Below the pieces are notes generated by a model that did not search any database, was not told where the DNA came from, and worked only from the letters and a program-made list of their open reading frames with translations. A stretch of 64,000 nucleotides of DNA, from the NCBI RefSeq assembly GCF_017833255.1, contig NZ_JAFIBU010000001.1, positions 3,570,001 through 3,634,000 on the forward strand, written 5' to 3'. Source of the DNA: Paenibacillus sp. PvR098 (GTDB lineage: Bacteria; Bacillota; Bacilli; Paenibacillales; NBRC-103111). The translations under genes and the position numbers were made by a program. Below, in pieces: positions 35,119-43,066 of this stretch; within the stretch, counting starts at the first letter, position 1; each line of letters starts with the position of its first letter.

Positions 35119-35580
35119 GTGAAAGTGGCGATAATGCCGACGATCAGTACCAGTTTCATTGTCATCAGCGCCATATTTGTGGCTATTGGCTGGTATCACA
35201 TCGTAAAAGGAAACCGTGAACAGCATCAGAAAATGATGCTATGGGGTGCTGGATTTGCGCTGGCCTTCTTTTTAGTCTATGTGAGCCGAACCATTTTTGT
35301 CGGAAATACGGCCTTTGGTGGACCTGAAGAGCTTAAGCAGGCGTATCATTTGTTTTTATTTTTTCATATTACTTTGGCCACAACGGCCGGCGTGTTCGGA
35401 ATTGTCACCTTAATTCTGGCCTTCAAAAAAAACTTTGCCAAGCATAGAAAAATCGGTCGCTGGACTGCCGTTATGTGGCTGTTCACGGCTCCTACCGGTG
35501 TGGCGGTTTACGTGCTGTTATACCTTTTGTACCCTGGCGGTGAGACGAAGCCGATGATCGATGCCATCTTTGGCTTGTAA
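35119..35580 (+). CDS. DUF420 membrane protein (YozB/CtaM-like)
   Basis: A 153-residue protein with four membrane segments and conserved His residues (IGWYHIVKGNREQHQKMM, AYHLFLFFHITLATTAG, KKNFAKHRKIGRWT). It belongs to the DUF420 family. The S. aureus member CtaM is needed for assembly of heme A oxidases, which fits its place behind ctaG. GTG 35119 is chosen because AGGTGGGATGTAAC precedes it; an in-frame GTG at 35107 lies inside that site. It ends the cta cluster at a strong terminator. Confidence 0.85.
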   Translation: MKVAIMPTISTSFIVISAIFVAIGWYHIVKGNREQHQKMMLWGAGFALAFFLVYVSRTIFVGNTAFGGPEELKQAYHLFLFFHITLATTAGVFGIVTLILAFKKNFAKHRKIGRWTAVMWLFTAPTGVAVYVLLYLLYPGGETKPMIDAIFGL

Positions 35581-35599
35581 ATCCCACTGTATTCAGAAG

Positions 35600-35648
35600 A
35601 AAAAAAGCAACAGCTGCTCTTCATCTGAGCAACCGTTGCTTTTTTTTA
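35600..35648. terminator. bidirectional terminator
   Basis: AAAAAAGCAAC ... GTTGCTTTTTTTT with inner GCTC/GAGC, between the DUF420 gene and the convergent NlpC/P60 gene. Confidence 0.85.
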
Positions 35649-35662
35649 CTTGGATGATGACA

Positions 35663-36436
35663 CTAAAGGGCACTGCCGCCGAAGATAAAGCGCTTCTCCC
35701 AATGCTTACCAGCGATGGTATCGATTCGTACGCCACCGGATTCTTTGGAGTAGGTGTGAAGGATTTTACCGTCTCCCAAATAGATCCCTACATGTGTGAC
35801 CCGCTGATTTGATTTGTTGCTAGGGTATGAGGACGAGCTGACACCGCGATAATTCATGAAGAACATCAGGTCGCCCGCCTTCAGATTACGCCAGTTGGAT
35901 GTCGTTCCGCCTTTGGACTTGACGTAAGAGGCTTGTCCACGCGAATCGCTAGGCAAAGTAACGCCTACTCCGTCCTTGAAGGCTTGTCTTACAAAGTCGG
36001 AGCAATCGAACGTACGGGTGTTCGATCGGCTGGAAGCGAACTCGTAAGGTGTGCCCATATATTTTTTACCGGCTGCAATGACTTTGCTTACGGAAGAACT
36101 GGTGCTGCTGGATCCGCTCGGCTTGGAAGAGGTTCCTCCGGAGCCTGACGATGAAGTGCGGATGTACTTGCTGTTGGTCGAAACGTAGCCGACCTTACCG
36201 CCGTCATCGCGAACTTTGTACCACCAGTTATTCACTTTACTGACTATGTCGACGTTCTCACCTTTTTTCAAATATCCATAACTTGCAGAGTTCACATTGG
36301 GTTGACTGCGGAAATTAACGCTGCTGACAATGACGGCATCGGTTGCGGCATGGGCTTGTTCGGCTGGCAATGCTCCAATACCCAAAGTGATCGTAGTGGC
36401 GAGAAGAATGGCTGTATATTGCTTTTTTAAAATCAT
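35663..36436 (-). CDS. secreted SH3b - NlpC/P60 cell-wall endopeptidase
   Basis: A 257-residue secreted protein. The signal peptide ends near AEQAHA-A (about residue 30). A bacterial SH3 domain follows (VNFRSQPNVNSASYGYLKKG, then WWYKVRDDGGKVGYV), then a Ser/Gly-rich linker. The NlpC/P60 domain has catalytic Cys in TFDCSDFVRQAF, His in VTHVGIYLGDG and the third polar residue in ILHTYSKESGG. Such enzymes cut D-Glu to diaminopimelate bonds in peptidoglycan. ATG at 36436 has GGAGGAAAT upstream. Monocistronic, divergent from the TlpA-like gene. Confidence 0.93.
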   Translation of the reverse strand: MILKKQYTAILLATTITLGIGALPAEQAHAATDAVIVSSVNFRSQPNVNSASYGYLKKGENVDIVSKVNNWWYKVRDDGGKVGYVSTNSKYIRTSSSGSGGTSSKPSGSSSTSSSVSKVIAAGKKYMGTPYEFASSRSNTRTFDCSDFVRQAFKDGVGVTLPSDSRGQASYVKSKGGTTSNWRNLKAGDLMFFMNYRGVSSSSYPSNKSNQRVTHVGIYLGDGKILHTYSKESGGVRIDTIAGKHWEKRFIFGGSAL

Positions 36437-36595
36437 ATTTCCTCCTGCGATTCTGGTTGTATTTATGTCAAGACACACAGGCGGACACGGCTGGGTTTAA
36501 GCTGCGTTCGGGTGGTCGGGACACCATTTGACAACATGTTCTCGTCAATTCACAATAGAATTAGGAAATTCAGACGAGAGAACGGTGATCATCAG

Positions 36596-37645
36596 ATGGA
36601 TACTTGGATATGGGGACCTTTTGTCATACAACAAAGCATGCTGTTCGTCATGGCGGCTGTGGCGGTTGGATACGGAATCGGTAGACTCCGTTTAAAAGGA
36701 ACGGCTATGGGGGAGGCTTTTGGCTCGATTAGCCTGAACGCCGTAGTGATTTGGGTGATGATCTGGAAGCTGAGTGTAATGCTTTTTGATCCGCGCAGTG
36801 TACTGACGAACCCGATGTCGCTGCTCTATTATAATGGCGGCGATCAAGGGGTATGGTTGGCTATGCTGCTATCCGGGTTGTATGTATGGTATGCTGTTCG
36901 GAAAGAGCAAATAAGCGGAGCCCTTTATATAGATTCGATGCTTGTTTCCATTTTTGGGGGGTATATGGTATACGGAGCTATGCTTTTCTTTGCGGGGGAG
37001 GAAAATCGTTTAACATGGGGGCTTTCTTCGCTCATGGGGGCAGGTTTCACGGCAGTATGGATGGTGAAGAAGCCATCGACCAGCTTGCGGCCTATATTAC
37101 AGCAGGTGACGATATTTGTTATTGGGTATGCGCTGATCTGGACCGTTGCAGTGAATATAGGGGATAAATACGAGACGGGGGCTGCTCAAGCTGAAAATAC
37201 GGCCGTGGGTCTGAAAATTGGACAGCAGGCTCCCGATTTTGAGCTGAAGATGCTGGACGGTCAATCGGTGAAGCTTTCTGACTATCGGGGAAAAATAGTC
37301 ATCATTAATTTTTGGGCGACATGGTGTCCTCCTTGCCGAGCAGAGATGCCGCATATGCAGCAGTATTATATGGAAAACGAGAAGGAAGGCGTTGTCATCC
37401 TTGGAGTTAACGCTACCTCTACGGAGATCAGTGTGCCAGTCGTGGATTCTTGGCTGAAGGAGTGGGGAATCACGTTTCCTATCGTTCTTGATGAGCATGG
37501 TGAAGTGATTAAGACGTATCGCGTGAACTCTTATCCCTCTACTTTTGTGATTGATGCAGACGGAGTGATTCGTCACAAGCACCCTGGACCTATGAATATG
37601 CAAATGTTGAAGGCAGCGAAGGAGAAGGCAGACACTGGAAAGTGA
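36596..37645 (+). CDS. membrane-anchored TlpA/ResA-like thioredoxin
   Basis: A 349-residue protein. About 190 N-terminal residues form six or more hydrophobic segments. An extracellular thioredoxin-fold domain follows: IGQQAPDFELKMLDGQSV, NFWATWCPPCRAEMP (CxxC) and YPSTFVIDADGVI. The second half is a TlpA/ResA-type reductase that keeps apocytochrome c cysteines or CuA ligands reduced. The membrane half is not the single anchor usual for ResA; its NGGDQGVWLAMLLSG stretch recalls prolipoprotein diacylglyceryl transferase, but no catalytic residues can be assigned. Its place next to the cta genes fits oxidase or cytochrome maturation. The start is uncertain; ATG 36536 is an alternative. Confidence 0.8.
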   Translation: MDTWIWGPFVIQQSMLFVMAAVAVGYGIGRLRLKGTAMGEAFGSISLNAVVIWVMIWKLSVMLFDPRSVLTNPMSLLYYNGGDQGVWLAMLLSGLYVWYAVRKEQISGALYIDSMLVSIFGGYMVYGAMLFFAGEENRLTWGLSSLMGAGFTAVWMVKKPSTSLRPILQQVTIFVIGYALIWTVAVNIGDKYETGAAQAENTAVGLKIGQQAPDFELKMLDGQSVKLSDYRGKIVIINFWATWCPPCRAEMPHMQQYYMENEKEGVVILGVNATSTEISVPVVDSWLKEWGITFPIVLDEHGEVIKTYRVNSYPSTFVIDADGVIRHKHPGPMNMQMLKAAKEKADTGK

Positions 37646-37775
37646 TAAAAGAAATGAATAAGGGCACTTAGTGTTTTTCATTTGCGCATGCGAGATTGAT
37701 CGTGTAACATGAGAGTATTATAAGGTTATATTACTTTATTCATTATATTATTTTATATAAAGGAAGGATAATAGC

Positions 37776-39179
37776 ATGGCACAGACGAGTATTATTTTGC
37801 GTGTGGAATTAAACCATGACCAGGTTACGTTTGGCGACGTAGCTGCGGTGATCAGTAAAGCGGGGGGAGATATCACTTCGATTGACGTGATTCGTCCAGG
37901 TAAGGAATCTTCGGTGCGCGACATTACGGTCGACGTAGCGGAATCAGCCGAAACGCAAGTGGTAGAGGCACTGAAGCAGCATGCCGGCATCAAGCTGATA
38001 AATGTGTCTGACCGGACATTCCTCGTGCATTTAGGCGGAAAAATAACGACGCAGCCTACCTTGCCGATCAAGAACCGTGACGATCTGTCCCGAGTATACA
38101 CTCCAGGGGTCGCTCGCGTATGTACGGCTATCCATGAAGATCCTAAGAAAGCATACTCCTTGACGATTAAACGGAATACGGTGGCTGTGGTGACCGATGG
38201 AACCGCGGTACTGGGTCTTGGTGATATTGGACCGCATGCGGCGGCTCCGGTCATGGAAGGGAAAGCGATGCTGTTCAAGCAGCTGGCGGGCGTGGATGCA
38301 TTCCCGATTTGTTTGGATACGAAGGACACGGAAGAGATCATTCGTACGATCAAGGCGATTAGTCCGATCTTCGGTGGTATTAACCTGGAAGATATTAGCT
38401 CTCCGCGCTGCTTTGAGATCGAGACACGGCTTGCGGAAGAACTGGATATTCCCATCTTCCACGACGATCAGCACGGTACGGCAATAGTCGTCATCGCAGG
38501 GCTTTTGAATGCATTGAAAGTCGTGGGTAAGCGGATCGATCAAGTACGGATAGTCGTTAACGGTATCGGTGCGGCGGGTGTCTCTATCTGCAAAATGCTG
38601 CTTGCGGCCGGCGTTACGCGGCTTGTGCCTGTAGATCGGGATGGTGCAATCGTACGCGGTGGAACCTACCCATATCCGATGTGGCAGTGGCTTGCAGAGC
38701 AGCCGCAGGTTGAGGCAGAGGCGGGCGGCCTGAAGGATGTGCTTCGCGACGCGGACGTGTTCATCGGTGTGTCCAGAGGCAATATCATGAATGCCGACGA
38801 TGTGCAAACGATGGCACCGGACCGGATCGTCTTCGCTATGGCCAACCCGAATCCAGAGATCGATCCGGAAGATGCGCTGCCGCACGTGCGCGTATTCGCT
38901 ACAGGCCGAAGCGATTATCCGAATCAAATCAACAACGTCCTGGTGTTCCCAGGAATTTTCCGCGGGGCATTGGATTGCCGAGCTCGCCGGATCAACGAGC
39001 CGATGAAGCTTGCAGCTTCACGTGCTATCGCATCCGTAGTTACCGAAGCCGAGCTCAATGAGCACTACATTATCCCAAGTATCTTTAATGAGCTTGTCGT
39101 CAAAAAAGTCCGTCATGCGATCATCGAAGCTGCCATCCTGACGGGTGAGGCTCGCCGGATTCCGCCGGACTTCAGATAA
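37776..39179 (+). CDS. NAD(P)-dependent malic enzyme with N-terminal ACT domain
   Basis: A 467-residue enzyme. Residues 1-85 are an ACT-like regulatory domain (RVELNHDQVTFGDVAAVIS). The malic enzyme core has YTPGVARVCTAI (catalytic Tyr region), NTVAVVTDGTAVLGLGDIG, FHDDQHGTAIVVIAG (metal Asp) and VVNGIGAAGVSICKML (dinucleotide loop), then FAMANPNPEIDP. It converts malate to pyruvate and CO2. ACT-bearing malic enzymes are typical of Bacilli and may sense an amino acid. RBS AAGGAAGGATAATAGC. Flanked by AT-rich upstream DNA and a strong terminator. Confidence 0.92.
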   Translation: MAQTSIILRVELNHDQVTFGDVAAVISKAGGDITSIDVIRPGKESSVRDITVDVAESAETQVVEALKQHAGIKLINVSDRTFLVHLGGKITTQPTLPIKNRDDLSRVYTPGVARVCTAIHEDPKKAYSLTIKRNTVAVVTDGTAVLGLGDIGPHAAAPVMEGKAMLFKQLAGVDAFPICLDTKDTEEIIRTIKAISPIFGGINLEDISSPRCFEIETRLAEELDIPIFHDDQHGTAIVVIAGLLNALKVVGKRIDQVRIVVNGIGAAGVSICKMLLAAGVTRLVPVDRDGAIVRGGTYPYPMWQWLAEQPQVEAEAGGLKDVLRDADVFIGVSRGNIMNADDVQTMAPDRIVFAMANPNPEIDPEDALPHVRVFATGRSDYPNQINNVLVFPGIFRGALDCRARRINEPMKLAASRAIASVVTEAELNEHYIIPSIFNELVVKKVRHAIIEAAILTGEARRIPPDFR

Positions 39180-39189
39180 TAAAATACGC

Positions 39190-39229
39190 CGCTCCTTCGA
39201 GAACTTTGTTCTTGAAGGAGCGTTTTTTT
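39190..39229 (+). terminator. rho-independent terminator
   Basis: CGCTCCTTC / GAAGGAGCG with inner AGAAC/GTTCT and seven T, 10 bases after the malic enzyme gene. Confidence 0.9.
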
Positions 39230-39514
39230 GCGTAAGTTCTCTGTGGAGGATCTGCCGGAAGGATCCACCTACATCATCAAGGTAAAAGTAGGCTTGGCTT
39301 ACGTAAAGCTGGTCTTCTGCGAATGTGTTTTTAAGCTGCTCCATACCTCCAGATAGGCCGAGCGATCCGATCGTACCATGCTTCAAGCCCGCAGGCTTCG
39401 TAAAAATGACGGATGCCGAGCCGTTCGGTTGGTTTGCCGAGGCTGCCTCACCCATGAAGAAGTCGTCGAGGAAGAGCCGCTCGACACCGGTTCTCCTTCG
39501 AAGGGTAATGAAGA
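39230..39514 (-). other. unassigned stretch, possible gene remnant
   Basis: 285 bases between two terminators. The minus strand is open through most of it, with coding-like composition (FFITLRRRTGVERLFLDDF, then KHGTIGSLGLSGGMEQL and DQLYVSQAYFYLDDVGG). It has no start with a ribosome site; an in-frame TAG precedes it, and its 3' end runs into the malic enzyme terminator. I cannot name a family. It looks like a fragment left from a lost gene, or a chance ORF. Confidence 0.25.
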
Positions 39515-39550
39515 AGCCCGGCTCCTTGTCGCATCCAAGGAAACCGGGCT
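39515..39550 (-). terminator. terminator of the aldolase gene
   Basis: AGCCCGG / CCGGGCT with inner TCCTTG/CAAGGA; on the minus strand it follows the aldolase stop by 20 bases and is followed by TTCTTCATT. Confidence 0.75.
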
Positions 39551-39569
39551 ATCAGCCGTAAAGGCGGTA

Positions 39570-40532
39570 TTATTCGGCCGAACCCGCAGGCATTACTTCC
39601 GGCGATGTCAGCTTATCGTAGAACTCCGTGAAATTGTCTTTGTCGTCGCTTGAGCGAAGCGCCATAGCAGCGCGCGGGTGCTCGTTCAATACACCTGCGA
39701 TCATGTAAGGAATGACATATCCCCACTCCCACTTCTCACGCATGGAGATCATGTGCTTCTCAATGATGCTGAGTACCGGACGAATGTCGTACTTTGGATT
39801 TTTCAGATGGCTTACGATCAGCTCTGTAGGGCAGTTCCCTGCTGCGCGGCCCATGCCGTATACCGAAGCATCCAAAAATTCAACGCCCTTGGCTGCGCCC
39901 ATCATCGTGTTGGAGAATGCGAGCTGCATATTGTTGTGCATGTGCAGGCCGAGCTTTTTATTAGGCAGAAGACGTTGGAATTTGGTTACGAGATAGTCGA
40001 TATCCTTGTAATCCATGCTGCCGTAGGAGTCGACAATATACACGACATCTACTGGGCTTTTGGCGATTTCCTCGAACGCTTCGTTCAAGTCGTTCTCCAT
40101 AACATGGGTAAGCGCCATGATGTTGATGCTTGTTTCGTAGCCATAACCATTAAATTTTTGCACCAGATCGAGCGCCTTGTCTACGTCTTTAATATATGTA
40201 GCTACACGGATCAAGTCGAGCTGGCTTTGCTCGCGAGGAAGGATATCGTTCTCGTCCACACGGCCGATATCGACAAGAGCGGATAGCTTCGTATCGGTTT
40301 TCTGTGAAATGACTTCCTTCAAGAAATCTTCGTTTAAGAAACGCCATGGTCCCGCCTCTGCGCCTTTCAAGAGCTTGGCGGAGTTTTTATACCCGATCTC
40401 CATATATTCGACGCCGGCTTCGCTCAGTCCAGAATACATGTCCTTTACGAATTGGACGCTAAAGTCCCAATTGTTAACTAATCCGCCATCGCGGACAGTA
40501 CAGTCTACAATACTATGTTTTTCCCTGCTCAT
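39570..40532 (-). CDS. HMGL-like aldolase (DmpG-type domain)
   Basis: A 320-residue TIM-barrel protein of the HMG-CoA lyase/isopropylmalate synthase superfamily. Seen: VDCTVRDGGLVNNW (the DxTxRDGG metal and base motif), VDVVYIVDSYGSM, KLGLHMHNNMQLAFSN (HxHN metal site) and DASVYGMGRAAGNCPTELI. This is close to 4-hydroxy-2-oxovalerate aldolase (DmpG) and to aldolase-domain proteins of sugar clusters, but no aldehyde dehydrogenase partner is present, so the substrate is open. ATG at 40532 is preferred (AAAGGAG nine bases upstream) over ATG 40538 (three bases). The promoter is at 40620-40648. Confidence 0.85.
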   Translation of the reverse strand: MSREKHSIVDCTVRDGGLVNNWDFSVQFVKDMYSGLSEAGVEYMEIGYKNSAKLLKGAEAGPWRFLNEDFLKEVISQKTDTKLSALVDIGRVDENDILPREQSQLDLIRVATYIKDVDKALDLVQKFNGYGYETSINIMALTHVMENDLNEAFEEIAKSPVDVVYIVDSYGSMDYKDIDYLVTKFQRLLPNKKLGLHMHNNMQLAFSNTMMGAAKGVEFLDASVYGMGRAAGNCPTELIVSHLKNPKYDIRPVLSIIEKHMISMREKWEWGYVIPYMIAGVLNEHPRAAMALRSSDDKDNFTEFYDKLTSPEVMPAGSAE

Positions 40533-40619
40533 GATCATTTGCTCCTTTTCCCGAATGGGGATTGTTTTATACTTTGTGGCTTTTAAGCTTTTAAGTGGTA
40601 AAGTGTGTGATAATTAATT

Positions 40620-40648
40620 ATATTACATACTAATGATGTATTTGTCAA
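40620..40648 (-). promoter_or_regulatory. sigma-A promoter of the aldolase gene
   Basis: Minus strand TTGACA, 17-base spacer, TAATAT; about 80 bases upstream of the start. A pair of CTTTTAAG direct repeats lies in the 5' untranslated part. Confidence 0.65.
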
Positions 40649-40789
40649 TGATAACAATTTCCGAAAAGCATGATAATTTGATAAATGAGTGGTCGCGAAA
40701 AGGGAAGAAGGATTTTTAATGGCCGTGTGGAAAAGTTGCTTAGTATAGAAAAAGGCGGAAAATGAAGCCGAAGGGTTGAGAGAGAGCAC

Positions 40790-41281
40790 ATGCTGAAATA
40801 TAATATTGCGTTTATTCGCAAGGGAGATCGGATACTGATGTTAAATCGAGGCAAAGCGCCTCTGCTTGGGCTGTGGAACGGAGTGGGCGGAAAGCTTGAG
40901 CCGGGGGAAACGCCCTATGACAGCGTTGTACGCGAAATTGAGGAGGAAACGGGTCTTCGGTTTGTGGAGAATACGCTTCGCTTCTCCGGAATCGTTACGT
41001 GGGAAGTGGATGGACGGGAAGCCGGAGGCATGTATGTGTTTATCGGAGAAGCTCCTTCTGAAGCTTTGGTTGAAGCCCCCGTTGAAACGGAGGATGGTAT
41101 TTTGGCTTGGAAGCCGGTGGAATGGGTCGTTCGTCAAGACAATTTCGGTGTGGCGGGACATGTCAAACACTTTTTACCCCCTATGCTCGAAAGCCGTGAT
41201 ATTGCGGAGTATCGCTGTATTTTTCGTGAGGGTAAGCTTTTGAGCTGCGAGGTTCGTCCGCTGGGAGAGGCTCTGCTGTAA
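40790..41281 (+). CDS. Nudix hydrolase (8-oxo-dGTPase-like)
   Basis: A 163-residue Nudix protein. The Nudix box (GX5EX7REUXEEXGU) is complete at about residues 30-53, with GVGGKLEPGETPYDSVV and REIEEETGL. RGKAPLLGLWNGVGGK is typical of MutT/YtkD-like enzymes that clear 8-oxo-dGTP, although many Nudix proteins have other nucleotide substrates. ATG has GAGAGAGCAC upstream. It stands alone, divergent from the aldolase gene. Confidence 0.88.
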   Translation: MLKYNIAFIRKGDRILMLNRGKAPLLGLWNGVGGKLEPGETPYDSVVREIEEETGLRFVENTLRFSGIVTWEVDGREAGGMYVFIGEAPSEALVEAPVETEDGILAWKPVEWVVRQDNFGVAGHVKHFLPPMLESRDIAEYRCIFREGKLLSCEVRPLGEALL

Positions 41282-41406
41282 GCTAAGGCTGTATTCTTTT
41301 TCGGGCTGAGGGGTAGGATGTGTGAATTCAGGAATAAGCTGCCTGCGTCGGGGCATGCTATCCGGTATATCCTCTCATTCACTTGAGGCCGGAAAGGAAT
41401 ATGTCT

Positions 41407-41832
41407 ATGAGCAGCGCTCCGTTATGTTTTCAGTTCGATACTCAGAAAGAGGCGATTTTGGCCCGAGATACGCTGGAGGAGATCGGATACCGAATCAGCG
41501 GTCATACACACTCAGAGATGCCCATGCTTTACGTCATTGTGGATCGCCATGATTTGACGTCCGCACTTGAAATCGCACAGGCGCATGGTGGTAGATTAGT
41601 TCAGGTGGGGGACTCTCCCAATGAGACGGAAGGCTTCGCCATGGCTTACGATATGGAAGAACTGATCTCGATTCCCGCGCATTTGGTGAACGAGGATCTA
41701 GTGGAAAGTGAGTCTGAGGTATCCGCATCGGCATACGTTAACCGTTCCAGCGGTGCATATAATGACGATACGGAGTCTTTCGATCCGTCGAGGGACGATA
41801 TGAACGGGTTTGATGCGGGTATCCATATGTAG
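41407..41832 (+). CDS. hypothetical protein (141 aa)
   Basis: Residues 1-70 are ordered alpha/beta (PLCFQFDTQKEAILARDTL, EIGYRISGHTHSEMPM, then LYVIVDRHDLTSALEIAQ), which recalls a ferredoxin-like or ACT-like fold. The last 40 are acidic and Ser/Asp-rich (ESESEVSASAYVNRSSG, YNDDTESFDPSRDD). The ATG at 41407 has AAAGGA eight bases upstream; ATG 41401 is an alternative. No signal peptide. Function unknown; similar proteins occur in Paenibacillus. Two hairpins follow at about 41871-41926. Confidence 0.65.
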   Translation: MSSAPLCFQFDTQKEAILARDTLEEIGYRISGHTHSEMPMLYVIVDRHDLTSALEIAQAHGGRLVQVGDSPNETEGFAMAYDMEELISIPAHLVNEDLVESESEVSASAYVNRSSGAYNDDTESFDPSRDDMNGFDAGIHM

Positions 41833-42109
41833 AAGGCAGCGAGCCTTTCCACCATCATCCGAAGGAGCCGACAGCTCCTGCATCCACTTAGGCAGCGGAT
41901 CCCTGCGAGGCAGGCGACCCGCTGTTTAACGTTGTTGGACAAAGACCATAACATTTGACCGGACAAACAAAGTTGCCTCAGACCTATTTTTATAAGCGAG
42001 GAAAAAACTGTTTCTCTAGACCCACACGGTTTTCGTTTGTTATGATGATTGAGGTTTATGGAGAAGAGAGAAAAACGGATTGATCGAGGATGATGGAGGG
42101 AAGCCGCTT

Positions 42110-42988
42110 GTGGAAACCTATGAAAATTTAAAAGAGGGTGAGAAGGGCGCATGGGTCAGCATCGTCGCTTATGTCTTCCTAGCTACTTTTAAAATCAGCA
42201 TGGGCTTTGTGACCGGTTCCGAAGCGCTTAGGGCAGACGGAATAAATAATGCAACCGATATTATCGTTTCAATCGCCGTGCTGATCGGCTTACGAATTGC
42301 AAGAAAACCGCCGGACCAGGATCACCCGTACGGACATATGCGGGCAGAAACAATCGCTTCGCTGGTTGCCTCCTTCATCATGGCGGTCGCAGGGCTGCAG
42401 GTAGTGATCCAGGCGGGTAGAAGCTTCTTTGCCGACGAGCGGACAGCGCCTGATTTGCTTGCGGCATGGATTGCCTTGAGCTGCGCAGCGATCATGTGGG
42501 GCGTGTATGTGTATAACAGCAGGCTTGCCAAACGCATCAGTAATCAGGCTCTGATGGCCGCGGCGTACGATAACCGTTCGGATGCGTTAGTGAGCATCGG
42601 GGCGGCAATCGGTATCATCGGCTCCCGGCTGGGATTTCCGATTCTTGATGCGGCCGCGGCTCTCCTTGTAGGGCTCATTATTTGTAAAACGGCGTGGGAT
42701 GTGTTTTCCGGTGCCACGCATGCGTTAACCGATGGCTTTGATGATCAGAAGCTGAGGGTGTTCCGTAAGACAGTAAAAGAGACCCCAGGCGTGAAACGGA
42801 TCAAGGATATCCGCGCAAGAGTTCATGGCAGCAGCGTTCTGCTGGACGTTGTCGTTGAGGTCAGCGCTGAACTCTCCGTAGGACAAAGCCACGATATCAG
42901 CGACGAGATCGAGAAAAGAATGATGGACGAGCACCGCATCGGGAACGTCCACGTGCATATTGAGCCATTTTCCGAGCAAAAGCAATAA
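42110..42988 (+). CDS. cation diffusion facilitator (divalent metal exporter)
   Basis: A 292-residue CDF transporter with about six membrane helices. GSEALRADGINNATDIIVS (TM2) and AYDNRSDALVSIG (TM5) carry the metal-site Asp and Asn residues; QDHPYGHMRAETIA is the conserved loop. The C-terminal cytoplasmic domain ends in GNVHVHIEP. An Asn-Asp / Asp-Asp pattern instead of HxxxD points to Mn or Fe rather than Zn, but this is inference. GTG 42110 is chosen because GATGGAGGGAAGCCGCTT precedes it; a TTG at 42080 would give a longer form. A strong terminator overlaps the stop. Confidence 0.88.
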   Translation: METYENLKEGEKGAWVSIVAYVFLATFKISMGFVTGSEALRADGINNATDIIVSIAVLIGLRIARKPPDQDHPYGHMRAETIASLVASFIMAVAGLQVVIQAGRSFFADERTAPDLLAAWIALSCAAIMWGVYVYNSRLAKRISNQALMAAAYDNRSDALVSIGAAIGIIGSRLGFPILDAAAALLVGLIICKTAWDVFSGATHALTDGFDDQKLRVFRKTVKETPGVKRIKDIRARVHGSSVLLDVVVEVSAELSVGQSHDISDEIEKRMMDEHRIGNVHVHIEPFSEQKQ

Positions 42989-43020
42989 GGCCGCCCGCCT
43001 GGGCAGCCTTATTGCTTTTT
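42981..43020 (+). terminator. rho-independent terminator
   Basis: Stem AGCAATAAGGC / GCCTTATTGCT with a T run; it begins at the CDF stop codon and also faces the convergent GRDP-like gene. Confidence 0.85.
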
Positions 43021-43066
43021 GCTATGCGGGTAGGGTGCATTAAAGATTTACGCTGTCCGCATTTTT

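Noticed and set aside
38031-38927. 298-codon minus ORF inside the malic enzyme gene
   Set aside because: Antisense shadow; the plus strand encodes a complete malic enzyme with all motifs.
41833-42109. Possible Mn riboswitch upstream of the CDF gene
   Set aside because: Hairpins exist, but the yybP-ykoY core motif was not seen.
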